Below, in pieces: positions 10,487-19,110 of a DNA stretch of 64,000 bases. Numbering within the stretch: the stretch's first letter is position 1; every line of letters begins with the position of its first letter. The stretch is from contig NZ_PQSR01000025.1 in the NCBI RefSeq assembly GCF_002920635.1, positions 1 to 64,000 on the forward strand. Direction: 5' to 3'. Origin of the DNA: Streptomyces sp. Ru72 (lineage in GTDB: Bacteria > Actinomycetota > Actinomycetes > Streptomycetales > Streptomycetaceae). The notes beneath the pieces were generated by a model. The model saw only the letters and a program-made list of their open reading frames with translations, did not search any database and was not told the origin of the DNA. Position numbers and translations under genes: made by a program.

Positions 10487-11119
10487 CTACCGGCCGCCGC
10501 TCACGCGCCCCTGGATCAGCCGCGACAGCGCCGCGTGGACATCGTCCAGGGAGCGCTCCGGCTGGAAGGACTGCCAGTCCAGCGCCGCCACCAGCACCAT
10601 GCCGACCAGCGCCGCCGCCGTCAGCGGGACGTCGATCTCGCCGCTGAACTCGCCGCTTTCCACACCCGCGCGCAGCACGTCCTCGATGGCCGCGACGACC
10701 TGCTGCCGGACCACCATCAGCGTGGACTGCCAGGCCCGGTTGGTGCGCCACAGCTCGGCCACGTAAAGCTGGGTGAAGGACGGGTAACGGGCGATGAAGG
10801 CCAACCCGGCGCGGATCATGGCGTCCAGGGCGTCCACCTTGGTGCCGCCCGCCCGGTCGCTCTGATCGGCCGCATCCCTCAGGGAAGCGGTGAGGAGCCC
10901 CACACCGTGCCGCAGCAACTCCTCGAAGAGGACCGACTTGCTCGCGAAGTTGTAGTAGACCGTGCCCTTCGCGACCCCGGCCCGCTCCGCGATCTCGTCG
11001 ACGGTGGTCGCGGAGAAACCCTGCTCCGCGATCAGGGTGACGGCCGCCTCGTAGAGCTTCTGCCGGGTCGCCTCGCGGCGGCTGGAGCCGCCTGACGTAG
11101 CGGCGCTGCTGCGTTCCAT
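10487..11119 (-). CDS. TetR-family transcriptional repressor
   Basis: A 210-aa one-component regulator. The N-terminal helix-turn-helix (about residues 15-62) contains LIAEQGFSATTVDEIAERAG and VAKGTVYYNFASKSVLFEEL, classic TetR signatures. The C-terminal part is a ligand and dimer domain with no clear ligand. It is the last gene of an operon with a degenerate ABC ATPase and a YhgE/Pip membrane protein, 44 bases after the latter. It most likely represses this operon through the palindrome at 14091-14118 (inference). I chose the ATG at 11119; a GTG 18 bases upstream is possible. Confidence 0.92.
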   Translation of the reverse strand: MERSSAATSGGSSRREATRQKLYEAAVTLIAEQGFSATTVDEIAERAGVAKGTVYYNFASKSVLFEELLRHGVGLLTASLRDAADQSDRAGGTKVDALDAMIRAGLAFIARYPSFTQLYVAELWRTNRAWQSTLMVVRQQVVAAIEDVLRAGVESGEFSGEIDVPLTAAALVGMVLVAALDWQSFQPERSLDDVHAALSRLIQGRVSGGR

Positions 11120-11163
11120 GGCCCTGATTCTCACAGGAACGGCCCGGTGGGATGGCGCGGACC

Positions 11164-13248
11164 TCACAGGTTCAGCTCCGGGTGCAGCCGGTCGAGCGTC
11201 CACACCTGCCTGCGGCGGGCCGACAGGGCGGTCAGTGCGAGGCCGCCCGCGGTGAACGCCGTGAGCACGGCGCACGCCTGCCACACGGGACCGAGGCCAC
11301 CGCCCGTGATGAGCCTCCGCAGCGCTTCGACGACGTAACTCATCGGCAGGAAGGGGTGGATCGCGTTGAAGAAGCCCGGAGAGGTCTGCACGGGGTAGGT
11401 ACCGCCCGCGGACGTCAACTGGAGCATCAGCAGGGCGAGGACGAGGATCCGGCCGGCCGCCCCGAAGCGCGCGTTCAGCCACTGGACGAGCGCCGCGAAG
11501 CACGCCGCCACCAGGAAGAGGAACCCGATCGTCCCCGCCGCGCGCGTCATCTGAAGACCGATCGCCCAGTGCAGCACGGCCATCAGGGCGGCCGTCTGCA
11601 ACACGCCCACGGCGGCCACCGGCAGCCAGCCCGCCAGCGCGGTCCGCCAGGCGGAGGCGCCCGCCGCGAGCGCGCGCCGGTTCATCGGCGGGATCAGCAT
11701 GTAGGCCACCATTGCTCCCACCCAGAGGGACAGCGGGATGAAGTACGGGGCGAAACCGGTGCCGTAGTTGGGCGCGTGGTGCAGGTCCCGGGAGGCCAGC
11801 TGCACCGGGTCGGCCATGACCTGGGTGCGCCGATCACGGTCCTGCTTGTCGTAGTCGGGAATCCTGCCCGCGCCGTCGTGCAGTCCGCCGGCGAGCTTCC
11901 CCGAGCCGTCGGCGAGCTTGTACATGCCGCCGTTCAGGTCGATCGCGCCCGCCTCCAGCCTGCCGATGCCCGAGTCCAGGTCGGCCGCCCCGGCCCGGGC
12001 GGTGCTCAGGCCGGTGTGCAGGGTCCGGGCGCCCTTGGCGACCTCCGCGGCGCCCTTGTCGAGCGCGTCCACCTTGGAGACCGCGTCGTCGAGGTCGTCG
12101 GACAGGTGGGGTGCCGCCTCGGCCAGCGCCCGGGCCTGCCGCTGGAGGGTCTTCAGGTCCTGCCGCATGGCGGTCATGTCTCCGTGGTAGTCCCGCACCA
12201 CGGTGTTCACGTCCTTGGCGAGCCGCGCCGCGTCCGCCGCGGCGTCCTTCGCCTTCTTCAGGTCCGTGCACGCCGGGTCGGGCAGGACCTGGCTGACACA
12301 GCGCCTCTCGTACACCGCGTCCAGCGTCTCGGACGCCTCACGCGTGCCCTTCTCGGCGACGGGGGCCGCGGTGACGAAGGCGTCGAGGTGATCGCTGATG
12401 ACGCCCGCCGAGTCGGCCACCAGGGTCGCGGTGTCGGCGATCTGCCGTCCGTCCTTCTTCAGGAAGGGCCGCACCTGGTCGGCCGCGCCGTGCACCCGGT
12501 CTGCGAGCGCCCGGGTGCCGTCCGCGACCTGCCGGGCGCCGTCCTGGAGGGCGCCCGCGCCCTGGTCGAGCCTGGTCAGGCCGCTGGACAGCTTTCCGCT
12601 GCCGCTCTTGGCCTCCTTCAAGCCGTCGGCCAGGTCCTTGGAGCCCTTCTCCGCCTTGCCGATCCCGCCCGTGAGCTGGTCGGCGCCGTCGGCGGCTTCG
12701 ACGGTGGCCCCGTGGATGTCCGAGAACGAGATGAAGATCCGGTCGAGGAACGACCGCGACGTCCTGGTGGAGGCGGCCGCACGCACCTCGGCGAACACCG
12801 TCTTGGAGATCTGCCCGACGATGTAGTTGTTGGCGTCGTTCGTCCGCACCTGCAGGGCGCCCGTCTCGGGGGAATCGCCGGAGCTGGAGGCGATCTTGGC
12901 GCTGAAGTCCGACGGCATGGTCAGCGACAGGTAGTAGGTGCCGTCCTCGACGCCCTTCCTGGCTTCGGCGGCGCTGACCCGGTGCCACTCGAAAGTGTCG
13001 CTCTTGAGGAGTCCTTCGACGAGGTCGTCGCCCGCGGTGAGCCTCCGGCCGGCGACGGTCGTGCCCTTGTCGTCGTCGACGAGCGCCACGGGGATGCGGT
13101 TCAGTCGCCCGTACGGGTCCCAGAACGACCACAGGTACAGGGCGCCGTACAGCAGCGGCAGCAGCAGGAGCGCGACCAGCGCCGCACGCGGCAGCTTTCC
13201 CCTGCCGAACCGCCTGAGCTCAAGCGCGGCCAGTCTCGGCGAGCGCAT
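11164..13248 (-). CDS. YhgE/Pip-family ABC-2-like membrane protein
   Basis: A 694-aa integral membrane protein. One N-terminal membrane segment (about 20-42) is followed by the conserved YhgE motif (LWSFWDPYGRLNRIPVALVD). A long extracytoplasmic, mostly helical region follows (about 45-500), with repeated GA/GS-rich heptads such as LADGLKEAKSGSGKL. About five membrane segments fill the C-terminal 190 residues. This is the layout of Pip phage-infection proteins and ABC-2-type exporters such as those used for ESX-like or drug export. It overlaps the ATPase gene by 29 bases. An AGGAG site lies 7 bases before the ATG, which supports this start. The substrate is unknown. Confidence 0.9.
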   Translation of the reverse strand: MRSPRLAALELRRFGRGKLPRAALVALLLLPLLYGALYLWSFWDPYGRLNRIPVALVDDDKGTTVAGRRLTAGDDLVEGLLKSDTFEWHRVSAAEARKGVEDGTYYLSLTMPSDFSAKIASSSGDSPETGALQVRTNDANNYIVGQISKTVFAEVRAAASTRTSRSFLDRIFISFSDIHGATVEAADGADQLTGGIGKAEKGSKDLADGLKEAKSGSGKLSSGLTRLDQGAGALQDGARQVADGTRALADRVHGAADQVRPFLKKDGRQIADTATLVADSAGVISDHLDAFVTAAPVAEKGTREASETLDAVYERRCVSQVLPDPACTDLKKAKDAAADAARLAKDVNTVVRDYHGDMTAMRQDLKTLQRQARALAEAAPHLSDDLDDAVSKVDALDKGAAEVAKGARTLHTGLSTARAGAADLDSGIGRLEAGAIDLNGGMYKLADGSGKLAGGLHDGAGRIPDYDKQDRDRRTQVMADPVQLASRDLHHAPNYGTGFAPYFIPLSLWVGAMVAYMLIPPMNRRALAAGASAWRTALAGWLPVAAVGVLQTAALMAVLHWAIGLQMTRAAGTIGFLFLVAACFAALVQWLNARFGAAGRILVLALLMLQLTSAGGTYPVQTSPGFFNAIHPFLPMSYVVEALRRLITGGGLGPVWQACAVLTAFTAGGLALTALSARRRQVWTLDRLHPELNL

Positions 13249-14029
13249 CCGCCGTCTCCTTGTCGTCGTCGCCGTTGTCTCGGGTCGGCTCGTCGGGGGT
13301 GGTCTCCTCGCGCGCGTGCCGCGCGCCGGGTGCCGTCGAGACCACGACGGTGTCCTCGGGGGCCTCGGTGCACACCGCGAGGACGGTCGTCCCGGCTTCG
13401 GTCAGCGACCTCAGAAGGCCCCAGACTTCGGCCCGTTCGGCGGGGGACAGCTTCAGGTCGGCGTCGTCGACGGCGAGCAGGCGGGGCCGGCCGATCAGGG
13501 CCAGCGCCACGGACAGCCGCAGGGCCTCCAGTCGTTCCAGGTCGCGTACGGCGGTCCGGCGGCCCTTGGGCAGCTGTTCCGTGTCGAGCCCGGCGGCGGC
13601 GAGGGCGGTGTCGATCCGGCGTGCCGCCTCGGCCGCCCGATCACTCCTCGGCCGCAGCAGCGCCCGCAGGGAGTCCCCGAACCTGCTCTCCAGCAGGGCG
13701 CGTTCGCGCAGGTGCTCGCCGACGGTCAGGGCCGGGTCGAGGTCGGTGACACCGGGCACGTGCGCGAGCGCGCTGATCCGGCGCACGGCGGACATCTGCT
13801 TGGGCAGCCGGTGCCCGCCGACCGTGGCCCCTCCCTCGCTCGGCCTCATCCGCCCGGTGAGCGCGAGCAGCAGACAGGTGCGGCCGGAGCCCGAGGGGCC
13901 CTCGACTGCGATGAGCGAGCCGGGCTCCGCCTCCAGGTCGACGCCGCGAAAGACCCAGCCGCGCGGTCCCTTCAACCCGAAGCCGACGGCACTGACGGCG
14001 ACCCGGGCCGCCGTCTCCTGCATGTCCAT
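13220..14029 (-). CDS. ABC transporter ATP-binding protein with degenerate catalytic motifs
   Basis: A 269-aa protein with the ABC ATPase fold, predicted partner of the overlapping YhgE/Pip protein. The Walker A reads GPSGSGRTC: the ATP-binding lysine is replaced by arginine. The signature LSGGQ is not recognisable; RDLERLEALRLS takes its place. The Walker B region is LLAVDDADLKLS, without the usual DEP. A charged C-terminal tail (DEPTRDNGDDDKETADALAE) follows. It may bind nucleotide without normal hydrolysis, or work with another ATPase. ATG at 14029 or 14023 both follow a GGGGGG site. It is the first gene of the operon, under the promoter and operator at 14091-14144. Confidence 0.88.
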   Translation of the reverse strand: MDMQETAARVAVSAVGFGLKGPRGWVFRGVDLEAEPGSLIAVEGPSGSGRTCLLLALTGRMRPSEGGATVGGHRLPKQMSAVRRISALAHVPGVTDLDPALTVGEHLRERALLESRFGDSLRALLRPRSDRAAEAARRIDTALAAAGLDTEQLPKGRRTAVRDLERLEALRLSVALALIGRPRLLAVDDADLKLSPAERAEVWGLLRSLTEAGTTVLAVCTEAPEDTVVVSTAPGARHAREETTPDEPTRDNGDDDKETADALAETGRA

Positions 14030-14090
14030 GTCCCCCCTCGTTCCCCTGGGTCGGACACCCAGTCCCGGGGTCCCGTCACAGGACCCCGGG

Positions 14091-14118
14091 TTTTTGAACT
14101 GACTGGTCAGTGCAAAAA
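14091..14118 (-). promoter_or_regulatory. 28-bp palindromic operator, probable TetR site
   Basis: Arms TTTTTG and ACTGAC face GTCAGT and CAAAAA. 24 of 28 positions are symmetric, with mismatches only in the centre and at the joints. The ACTGAC..GTCAGT core is typical of TetR-family operators. It overlaps the -10 of the ABC/YhgE/TetR operon, so the operon's own TetR protein is the likely ligand (inference). Confidence 0.7.
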
Positions 14119-14144
14119 CTACCCCGAACCTCTGAGCGAAGCAA
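14116..14144 (-). promoter_or_regulatory. Promoter of the ABC/YhgE/TetR operon
   Basis: On the minus strand, -35 TTGCTT (14144-14139), a 17-base spacer and -10 TAGTTT (14121-14116) lie about 90 bases before the ATPase start. The operator covers the -10 and the start of transcription. Confidence 0.55.
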
Positions 14145-14245
14145 AAGAGCAGGTCAGAACGGATTGTCAGTGCCATACCCCACGATGGGCACATACGGCA
14201 GCCCGTATCAGGGCGTGCCGTCACACAGACGACAGGAGGTTCGTC

Positions 14246-14785
14246 ATGGCCAGTCACCACGCAGCCGCCGCACGCCGGCGCCGCGCCACCGGCCCTGCCC
14301 CCTCACTGACCGGCCCGGCGAGCGACGTGCACCCCGTGCTGCGCCGGGCCACGGCCCCGCCCGCCGCCCTCGACCTGCTGGCCCAGGCCCGCGCCGCACT
14401 GGAGGAGGCCACCCTCCTCGAAACGCCGAACGAGCGGTACGCGACGGCCCATCTGGCGGCCCTGCGCACCGCCGCCGCCGTGCTCGCCGCACGCGGGCGC
14501 CCGGAGCCGACCGCGCGTCGCCGCGCGAAGATCCGCAGCGCCTGGGAGGTGCTCCCCGAGATCGCGCCCGAACTCACCGAGTGGAGCGCGCTGTTCGCCT
14601 CCGGAGCCGCCCGTCGGGCTCGCGCCGAGGCCGGCATCCGGGGTGCGGCCGGCACCCGGGACGCGGACGACCTGATACGGGACGTGGCGATGTTCCTGCG
14701 CCTGGTCGAGCGGATGCTGGTGCTGCAGCCGGTGCTTCCGCAGCCGCGACAGGAGAGGGAGCGGGAGATGCCGGACGCGGGGTGA
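14246..14785 (+). CDS. HEPN-like small protein (SAV_6107 family)
   Basis: A 179-aa helical protein conserved in Streptomyces. It has a basic, Ala-rich N-terminus (about 1-40), then a helical domain with LLAQARAALEEATLLETPNERYATAHLAALRTAAAVL, which fits a HEPN four-helix bundle. There is no clear RxxxxH nuclease motif. The ATG at 14246 follows AGGAGG by 5-7 bases, a strong site. Function is unknown. It stands between the divergent ABC operon and a methyltransferase gene in the same direction. Confidence 0.85.
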   Translation: MASHHAAAARRRRATGPAPSLTGPASDVHPVLRRATAPPAALDLLAQARAALEEATLLETPNERYATAHLAALRTAAAVLAARGRPEPTARRRAKIRSAWEVLPEIAPELTEWSALFASGAARRARAEAGIRGAAGTRDADDLIRDVAMFLRLVERMLVLQPVLPQPRQEREREMPDAG

Positions 14786-14934
14786 GGATCCTGGTGGGGT
14801 GAGGGGTCCGGGGCGGGGGCCGGAGGCAATAGGGTGGAGGCGCCTGAAGTCTTTCGCCCTGGTAACGGGTGTCGGAAGGCCGTCCGATCGCTCCGCCGAA
14901 CACCAGGCGGTGCCGCGCCGAGGAGTCAACTGCC

Positions 14935-15705
14935 GTGTCGGACCCCACTCGCCCCCGCGCGTCTCTCCGAACCGCCGTGGTCTGGGAGGTCCTCAAGGAC
15001 GCCCTCGACCGTCGGGTCAAGGCCACGGGACGGGACGTGCTGGACGTCCTCGACACCGGTGGCGGCAGCGGCAACTTCGCCGTGCCCGTCGCCCGCCTCG
15101 GTCACCGCGTCACCGTCGTCGATCCCAGTCCGAACGCGCTGTTCGCGCTGGAGCGCCGGGCCGCCGAGGCCGGTGTCGCCGACCGGGTGCAGGGTGTGCA
15201 GGGCGACGCGCACGGCCTCTTCGACGTGGTCGAGCGCGGCGGCTACGACGTGGTGCTGTGCCACGGCGTGCTGGAGTACGTCGACGACCCCGCCGAGGGC
15301 GTCCGCAACGCCGTCGCGGCCCTGCGCACCGACGGTGTCCTCAGCCTGCTCGCCGCGGGCCTCGGCGGCGCCGTGCTCGCGCGGGCCCTCGCCGGACACT
15401 TCAAGGAGGCCAGGCAGGCGCTCCAGGACCCGAACGGCCGCTGGGGCGAGGGCGACCCCGTGCCGCACCGCTTCACCGCCGAGCAGCTCACCGCGCTCGT
15501 CGAGGAGGCGGGCCTGAGCGTGGGCGCGGTGCACGGCGTGCGGGTCTTCGCGGACCTGGTGCCCGGGGTGCTGGTGGACACCGAGCCGGGCGCGCTGGAG
15601 GCGCTGCTCAAGCTGGAGGCCGCGGCGGCCGAGTCCCCGGCGTTCCACTCCGTGGCGACGCAGCTGCACGTGCTCGGTGAGACCAAGGGGGCCGAGGAGT
15701 CCTGA
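14935..15705 (+). CDS. Class I SAM-dependent methyltransferase
   Basis: A 256-aa cytoplasmic methyltransferase. Motif I is VLDVLDTGGGSGNFAVPVA (about residues 25-43), and the acidic residue after beta-2 is in VTVVDPSPNAL. The post-motif is YDVVLCHGVLEYVDDPAEGV. It resembles SmtA/CmoM-like and UbiE-like enzymes, so the substrate could be a tRNA, a small molecule or a lipid; nothing nearby decides. I chose GTG at 14935 because GAGGAG lies 9 bases upstream. A longer frame from 14869 has no such site. Confidence 0.88.
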   Translation: MSDPTRPRASLRTAVVWEVLKDALDRRVKATGRDVLDVLDTGGGSGNFAVPVARLGHRVTVVDPSPNALFALERRAAEAGVADRVQGVQGDAHGLFDVVERGGYDVVLCHGVLEYVDDPAEGVRNAVAALRTDGVLSLLAAGLGGAVLARALAGHFKEARQALQDPNGRWGEGDPVPHRFTAEQLTALVEEAGLSVGAVHGVRVFADLVPGVLVDTEPGALEALLKLEAAAAESPAFHSVATQLHVLGETKGAEES

Positions 15706-15927
15706 GCGGCCTGTCCCGGCGCCCCGCTGATCAGCGGCTTGGCGGCGGATGGAGTACGCCACAGGCCCCCCGATCGGGCGGTTCGCGCCGTATGATCGAG
15801 GGAGACCGACCGGCATGACGGGTCGGCCGCTGGGGAATGAAGATCTCAGTGAGCCGGGACGGGCGTGGCGGATTCCGGTTGGCCAATTGGCGTAGAGGGG
15901 CGGGTTTCAAGGGGGCGATTCCCTGCC

Positions 15928-15933
15928 TATCCT
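15928..15933 (+). promoter_or_regulatory. Probable promoter of the DUF3040 gene
   Basis: The -10 TATCCT (15928-15933) lies 17 bases after TTTCAA (15905-15910) and about 50 bases before the GTG at 15982. A second -10-like TATGAT lies at 15791-15796. Confidence 0.4.
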
Positions 15934-15981
15934 GAAGGGGACCCCCGGTCGCCCCGGCGACTGCACGATGAGGAGGACTCC

Positions 15982-16365
15982 GTGCCGCTCTCGGAGCACG
16001 AGCAGCGCATGCTCGAGCAGATGGAGCGAGCGCTGTACGCCGAAGATCCCAAGTTCGCGTCGGCGCTTGAGGGAAGCGGGCTGCGTACGTACACCCGGCG
16101 GCGGGTCTACCAGGCGGTCGCGGGCTTCCTCGTGGGTATCGCGCTCCTCATGGCCGGAATGGTCGCGAAGCAGATCTGGATCAGCGTGGTGGGCTTCCTC
16201 GTCATGCTGGGCTGTGCGGTGCTCGTGGTGACCGGTTGGCGCAAGGTTCCCAAGCCGGGTGAGCAGGGAGCGCCGGGCATCCGCCGTCAGGTGCGCCAGC
16301 GACGCTCCATGATGGACCGCATCGAACAACGCTGGCAGCGCCGACGGGACGAACAGGGCCAGTAG
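15982..16365 (+). CDS. DUF3040 small membrane protein
   Basis: A 127-aa protein of the actinobacterial DUF3040 family. The N-terminal signature is MPLSEHEQRMLEQMERALYA, followed by two membrane segments (about 44-62 and 66-84) and a basic C-terminal tail (RRQVRQRRSMMDRIEQRWQRR). Members are often encoded next to mraZ/rsmH and division genes in actinobacteria; here rsmH is 6 kb downstream. The GTG start follows AGGAGG by 5-6 bases. The precise role is unknown. Confidence 0.9.
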   Translation: MPLSEHEQRMLEQMERALYAEDPKFASALEGSGLRTYTRRRVYQAVAGFLVGIALLMAGMVAKQIWISVVGFLVMLGCAVLVVTGWRKVPKPGEQGAPGIRRQVRQRRSMMDRIEQRWQRRRDEQGQ

Positions 16366-16380
16366 CCGTAGACGTGACGG

Positions 16381-16410
16381 AACAGGGGCGACCGGAAGGT
16401 CGCCCCTGTT
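16381..16410 (+). terminator. Strong hairpin after the DUF3040 gene
   Basis: A perfect 13-base stem, AACAGGGGCGACC with GGTCGCCCCTGTT, around a GGAA tetraloop starts 15 bases after the stop. Confidence 0.85.
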
Positions 16411-16570
16411 GCTGTACCCGTACCCGGCCCAGGTGAGCCGCCGTAGCCCGTGCCGTGCGCCGCCTCGCACGGGCGGACGGGCGGCGCCGGACTTGCCGAC
16501 GGCGAGCCGGCAGCGCCTGCAGGCCTGAGAGGCCGGCCGAGCCGGGTGGACGGGCTGCGCGGTGTCCGGT

Positions 16571-16600
16571 GCCGCCCGCCCCGTCGCCAGGGCGGGCGGC
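16571..16600 (-). terminator. Hairpin after the MoxR-DUF58-TgpA operon
   Basis: GCCGCCCGCCC and GGGCGGGCGGC form a perfect 11-base stem with an 8-base loop. It begins eight bases past the end of the minus-strand transglutaminase gene. Confidence 0.65.
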
Positions 16601-16608
16601 ACTCCGTG

Positions 16609-19110
16609 TCAGCCTCCTCGCTGGTCCGACGGGCGGCGTGTCAGGGCCGTCCAGCGGGTCGCCCAGCGCGTCCTCAGGTCGGCCCAGCGGTCGGCCGCAG
16701 CCCATACCGCGCGCATCGCCGAGGGAGGGGCCACTATCGCGCGGAGGCGGGTGCAGCGGCCGGCCGTGGAGCGCAGGGACGCTCGCAGCTTGCGTACGTC
16801 GTCCACCAGGCCCGTCTCGGACCGCGGCACCGGTGCGTACAGCACCTGCTCCACCGCACCCGCCACCCGGTGGACGGCCCCAGCCGTCTCGGGGTCCAGC
16901 CGGCCGAGCCGCACGATCCGCTCGGCGGCCTTGCGCGGGGTCAGCGCGTCGTCCGGCGCGATGCCGTAGTCCCACGCCGTGTCCGTGAGCTCCCGCCAGA
17001 CTGCCAGGGTGTGCCCCACGGCCACCTCGGTCGCCCGGCTGGAGGCGGGCTCACCGGGCAGCACCGCCATCCCCATCCCGTCCGCATACCGCTCACCGCC
17101 GCGATCCCCGCGACGGACGCGTGCAAGGGGCAGCGCGGACGGAGCGTGCTGCGCGGAGGCCAGCCGCACCGACCGGCTCCTGAGCCGCCACAGCATCGGC
17201 GTCAGCGGCACCGCCACCAGCACCAGACCCAGCAGGGCCCAGAACAGCAGCCGGTACCACGGCGGCCCGTCATCCCCGGAACCCGCAGCGACCTGCGCGG
17301 ACTGGCTCGGGCACCCCTCGATCTTCCGCAGGGCCGCCGAGCAGCTCTCACTCGTCGACGGCGCGGTGGACGGCGCCGTCGACGACGACAGCGACGGCCG
17401 CGGCACCACCGGAATCTCCCCGTTAGGAGTGTTGGCCTGCGTGTACGACGGGGTCGAGCCCCGGTTCGGGGTCGGCTCGAAACGGGTCCACCCCACGCCC
17501 TCGAAGTACAGCTCCGGCCACGCGTGCGCGTCCCGCAGCCCCACGGACATCGAACCGTCCCCCTGCGGCGACCCCGGGGTGAAGCCCACCGCGACCCGCG
17601 CCGGTATCCCCAGCGTCCGTGCCATCGCGGCCATCGCGAAGGAGAAGTGCACGCAGAAGCCCTGCTTGTCCTTCAGGAACCGGGCGATCGCGTTCGGTCC
17701 GGTGCCGACCTGCACCTGTGTGTTGTAGGTGAAGCCGCCGTCGACCGCGAAGTAGTCCTGGAGCTTGACCGCCTCCTCGTAGTGGTTCGACGACCCGGCC
17801 GTCACCCTGCGGGCCGTCTGCGCCACCACGGCGGGCAACGAGGACGGCACCTTCGTGAACTCGCGCTTCAGCGACGCCGGCGGCTCAGGCGCGTCGGCCA
17901 GCTGCTCCGCCGTCGGCTGCACGATCAGACTCTTGACGTCGTACTGCACGCCCCGCGTGTTCTGCCCGTGGTCGCCCACGAGCGTGCGGCCCACCGGCTC
18001 GTACCGCCAGCTGCCCTTGATCCTCACGCTCGTCGCCGGGTAGGGCATCGGCAGCCAGTCCTGCGCGTACCAGTCCGCCGCCGAGATCCGCGTCTCGATC
18101 TCGGTCCGCCGCACGCTGCCCGCGAGTCCGGTCGGCGTCGGGAGCGAGTCCGGCACGGAGGTGATGTGCCGCTGCGCGGGCTTCCAGGTGGTGCCGTCGA
18201 AGTCGTCCAGGGCGACGATCCTTAGGTACATGTCCTGGGTGTCGTCCGTGTTGGTGCGGTACGCCATGACCTGGCGGTCCTGGTCCACGTTCAGGCTGTC
18301 GCGCAGCGACACCAGCGGGTTGACCGCGGAGATCGTGTTGCCGTCGCCGAGCCCCGCGCCCACCCCGGCCCCGGTGCCGTCCAGCAGCCCGCCCCGCAGG
18401 GATGGCAGGGCCAGCGGCACCACCAGGGCGATACCGAGGGCCAGCGCGCCGATCCGCCGCCCGGTGCGCACGGGAGCCACCGCGCCCCCGGAGTCCCCGC
18501 CCCCCGCGCGCGGGGCGCCTGTGAAGACCCGACCCCACTGGGACAGCCGGTCCCGGCCCTCGGCCAGCAGCAGCATCAGATAGCCGCCCGCGGCCACCAG
18601 GAACCACACCCAGTCGGCTCCGCCGTGCGACAGGGCGGTCGCCACCGCGTACAGCGCGAGCAGGGGCAGTCCGGCCGGGGCCGCCGCGCGGAACGTCACC
18701 GCCAGCGCGTCCACCAGCAGCCCGATCAGCAGTACCCCGCCGACCATCATCAGCCGGATCCCGGGCGTCAGTGGCGCAGGGCTCGTGTACCGCCCGACGT
18801 CGTCCCTACCCGACTGCAGCAGCTCGCCGAAGTGGTGGAAGGCATCGGGGCCGGGGACGAACCCGGCGAGGGCCTGCTGCCGGGCGAAGATCAGCGTCAG
18901 CAGCAGCAGGGCGACCACCACCTGACAGGCGAGGGTCAGCGGACGCGCCAGCGGCACCCGCCGGGTCGCCGCGCCCACCCCGGTCACCACCGCCACCAGC
19001 AGCACCGCCTGGAACAGCCAGGTCGCCGGACTCACCAGCGGCAGCAGGGCACACGACGTCATCAGCGTCGCCGTCGCGGCGCAGAGTGCCAGACGCGCGC
19101 GCCCGCTCAT
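16609..19110 (-). CDS. DUF3488/transglutaminase-like membrane protein (TgpA type)
   Basis: An 833-aa membrane protein. About seven membrane segments lie in residues 1-265 (DUF3488). A large extracytoplasmic region with a transglutaminase core follows: Cys near 486 in QGFCVHFS and His near 528 in DAHAWPE, then GWTRFEPTP. A further membrane segment (about 625-650) leads to a C-terminal cytoplasmic DUF4129-like part. The family is always linked to MoxR and DUF58 genes, as here. The start MSGRARLAL at 19110 overlaps the DUF58 stop (ATGA); a longer frame to 19173 would overlap DUF58 deeply. The substrate is unknown. Confidence 0.93.
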   Translation of the reverse strand: MSGRARLALCAATATLMTSCALLPLVSPATWLFQAVLLVAVVTGVGAATRRVPLARPLTLACQVVVALLLLTLIFARQQALAGFVPGPDAFHHFGELLQSGRDDVGRYTSPAPLTPGIRLMMVGGVLLIGLLVDALAVTFRAAAPAGLPLLALYAVATALSHGGADWVWFLVAAGGYLMLLLAEGRDRLSQWGRVFTGAPRAGGGDSGGAVAPVRTGRRIGALALGIALVVPLALPSLRGGLLDGTGAGVGAGLGDGNTISAVNPLVSLRDSLNVDQDRQVMAYRTNTDDTQDMYLRIVALDDFDGTTWKPAQRHITSVPDSLPTPTGLAGSVRRTEIETRISAADWYAQDWLPMPYPATSVRIKGSWRYEPVGRTLVGDHGQNTRGVQYDVKSLIVQPTAEQLADAPEPPASLKREFTKVPSSLPAVVAQTARRVTAGSSNHYEEAVKLQDYFAVDGGFTYNTQVQVGTGPNAIARFLKDKQGFCVHFSFAMAAMARTLGIPARVAVGFTPGSPQGDGSMSVGLRDAHAWPELYFEGVGWTRFEPTPNRGSTPSYTQANTPNGEIPVVPRPSLSSSTAPSTAPSTSESCSAALRKIEGCPSQSAQVAAGSGDDGPPWYRLLFWALLGLVLVAVPLTPMLWRLRSRSVRLASAQHAPSALPLARVRRGDRGGERYADGMGMAVLPGEPASSRATEVAVGHTLAVWRELTDTAWDYGIAPDDALTPRKAAERIVRLGRLDPETAGAVHRVAGAVEQVLYAPVPRSETGLVDDVRKLRASLRSTAGRCTRLRAIVAPPSAMRAVWAAADRWADLRTRWATRWTALTRRPSDQRGG

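Noticed and set aside
10199..11095. Plus-strand open frame opposite the TetR gene
   Set aside because: It mostly mirrors the TetR gene and has no ribosome site; the ATGAGTATC start is part of the direct repeat.
15815..15895. 27-codon ORF after a TATGAT box, before the DUF3040 gene
   Set aside because: Only a weak ribosome site and no features in the peptide; not enough to call a gene.
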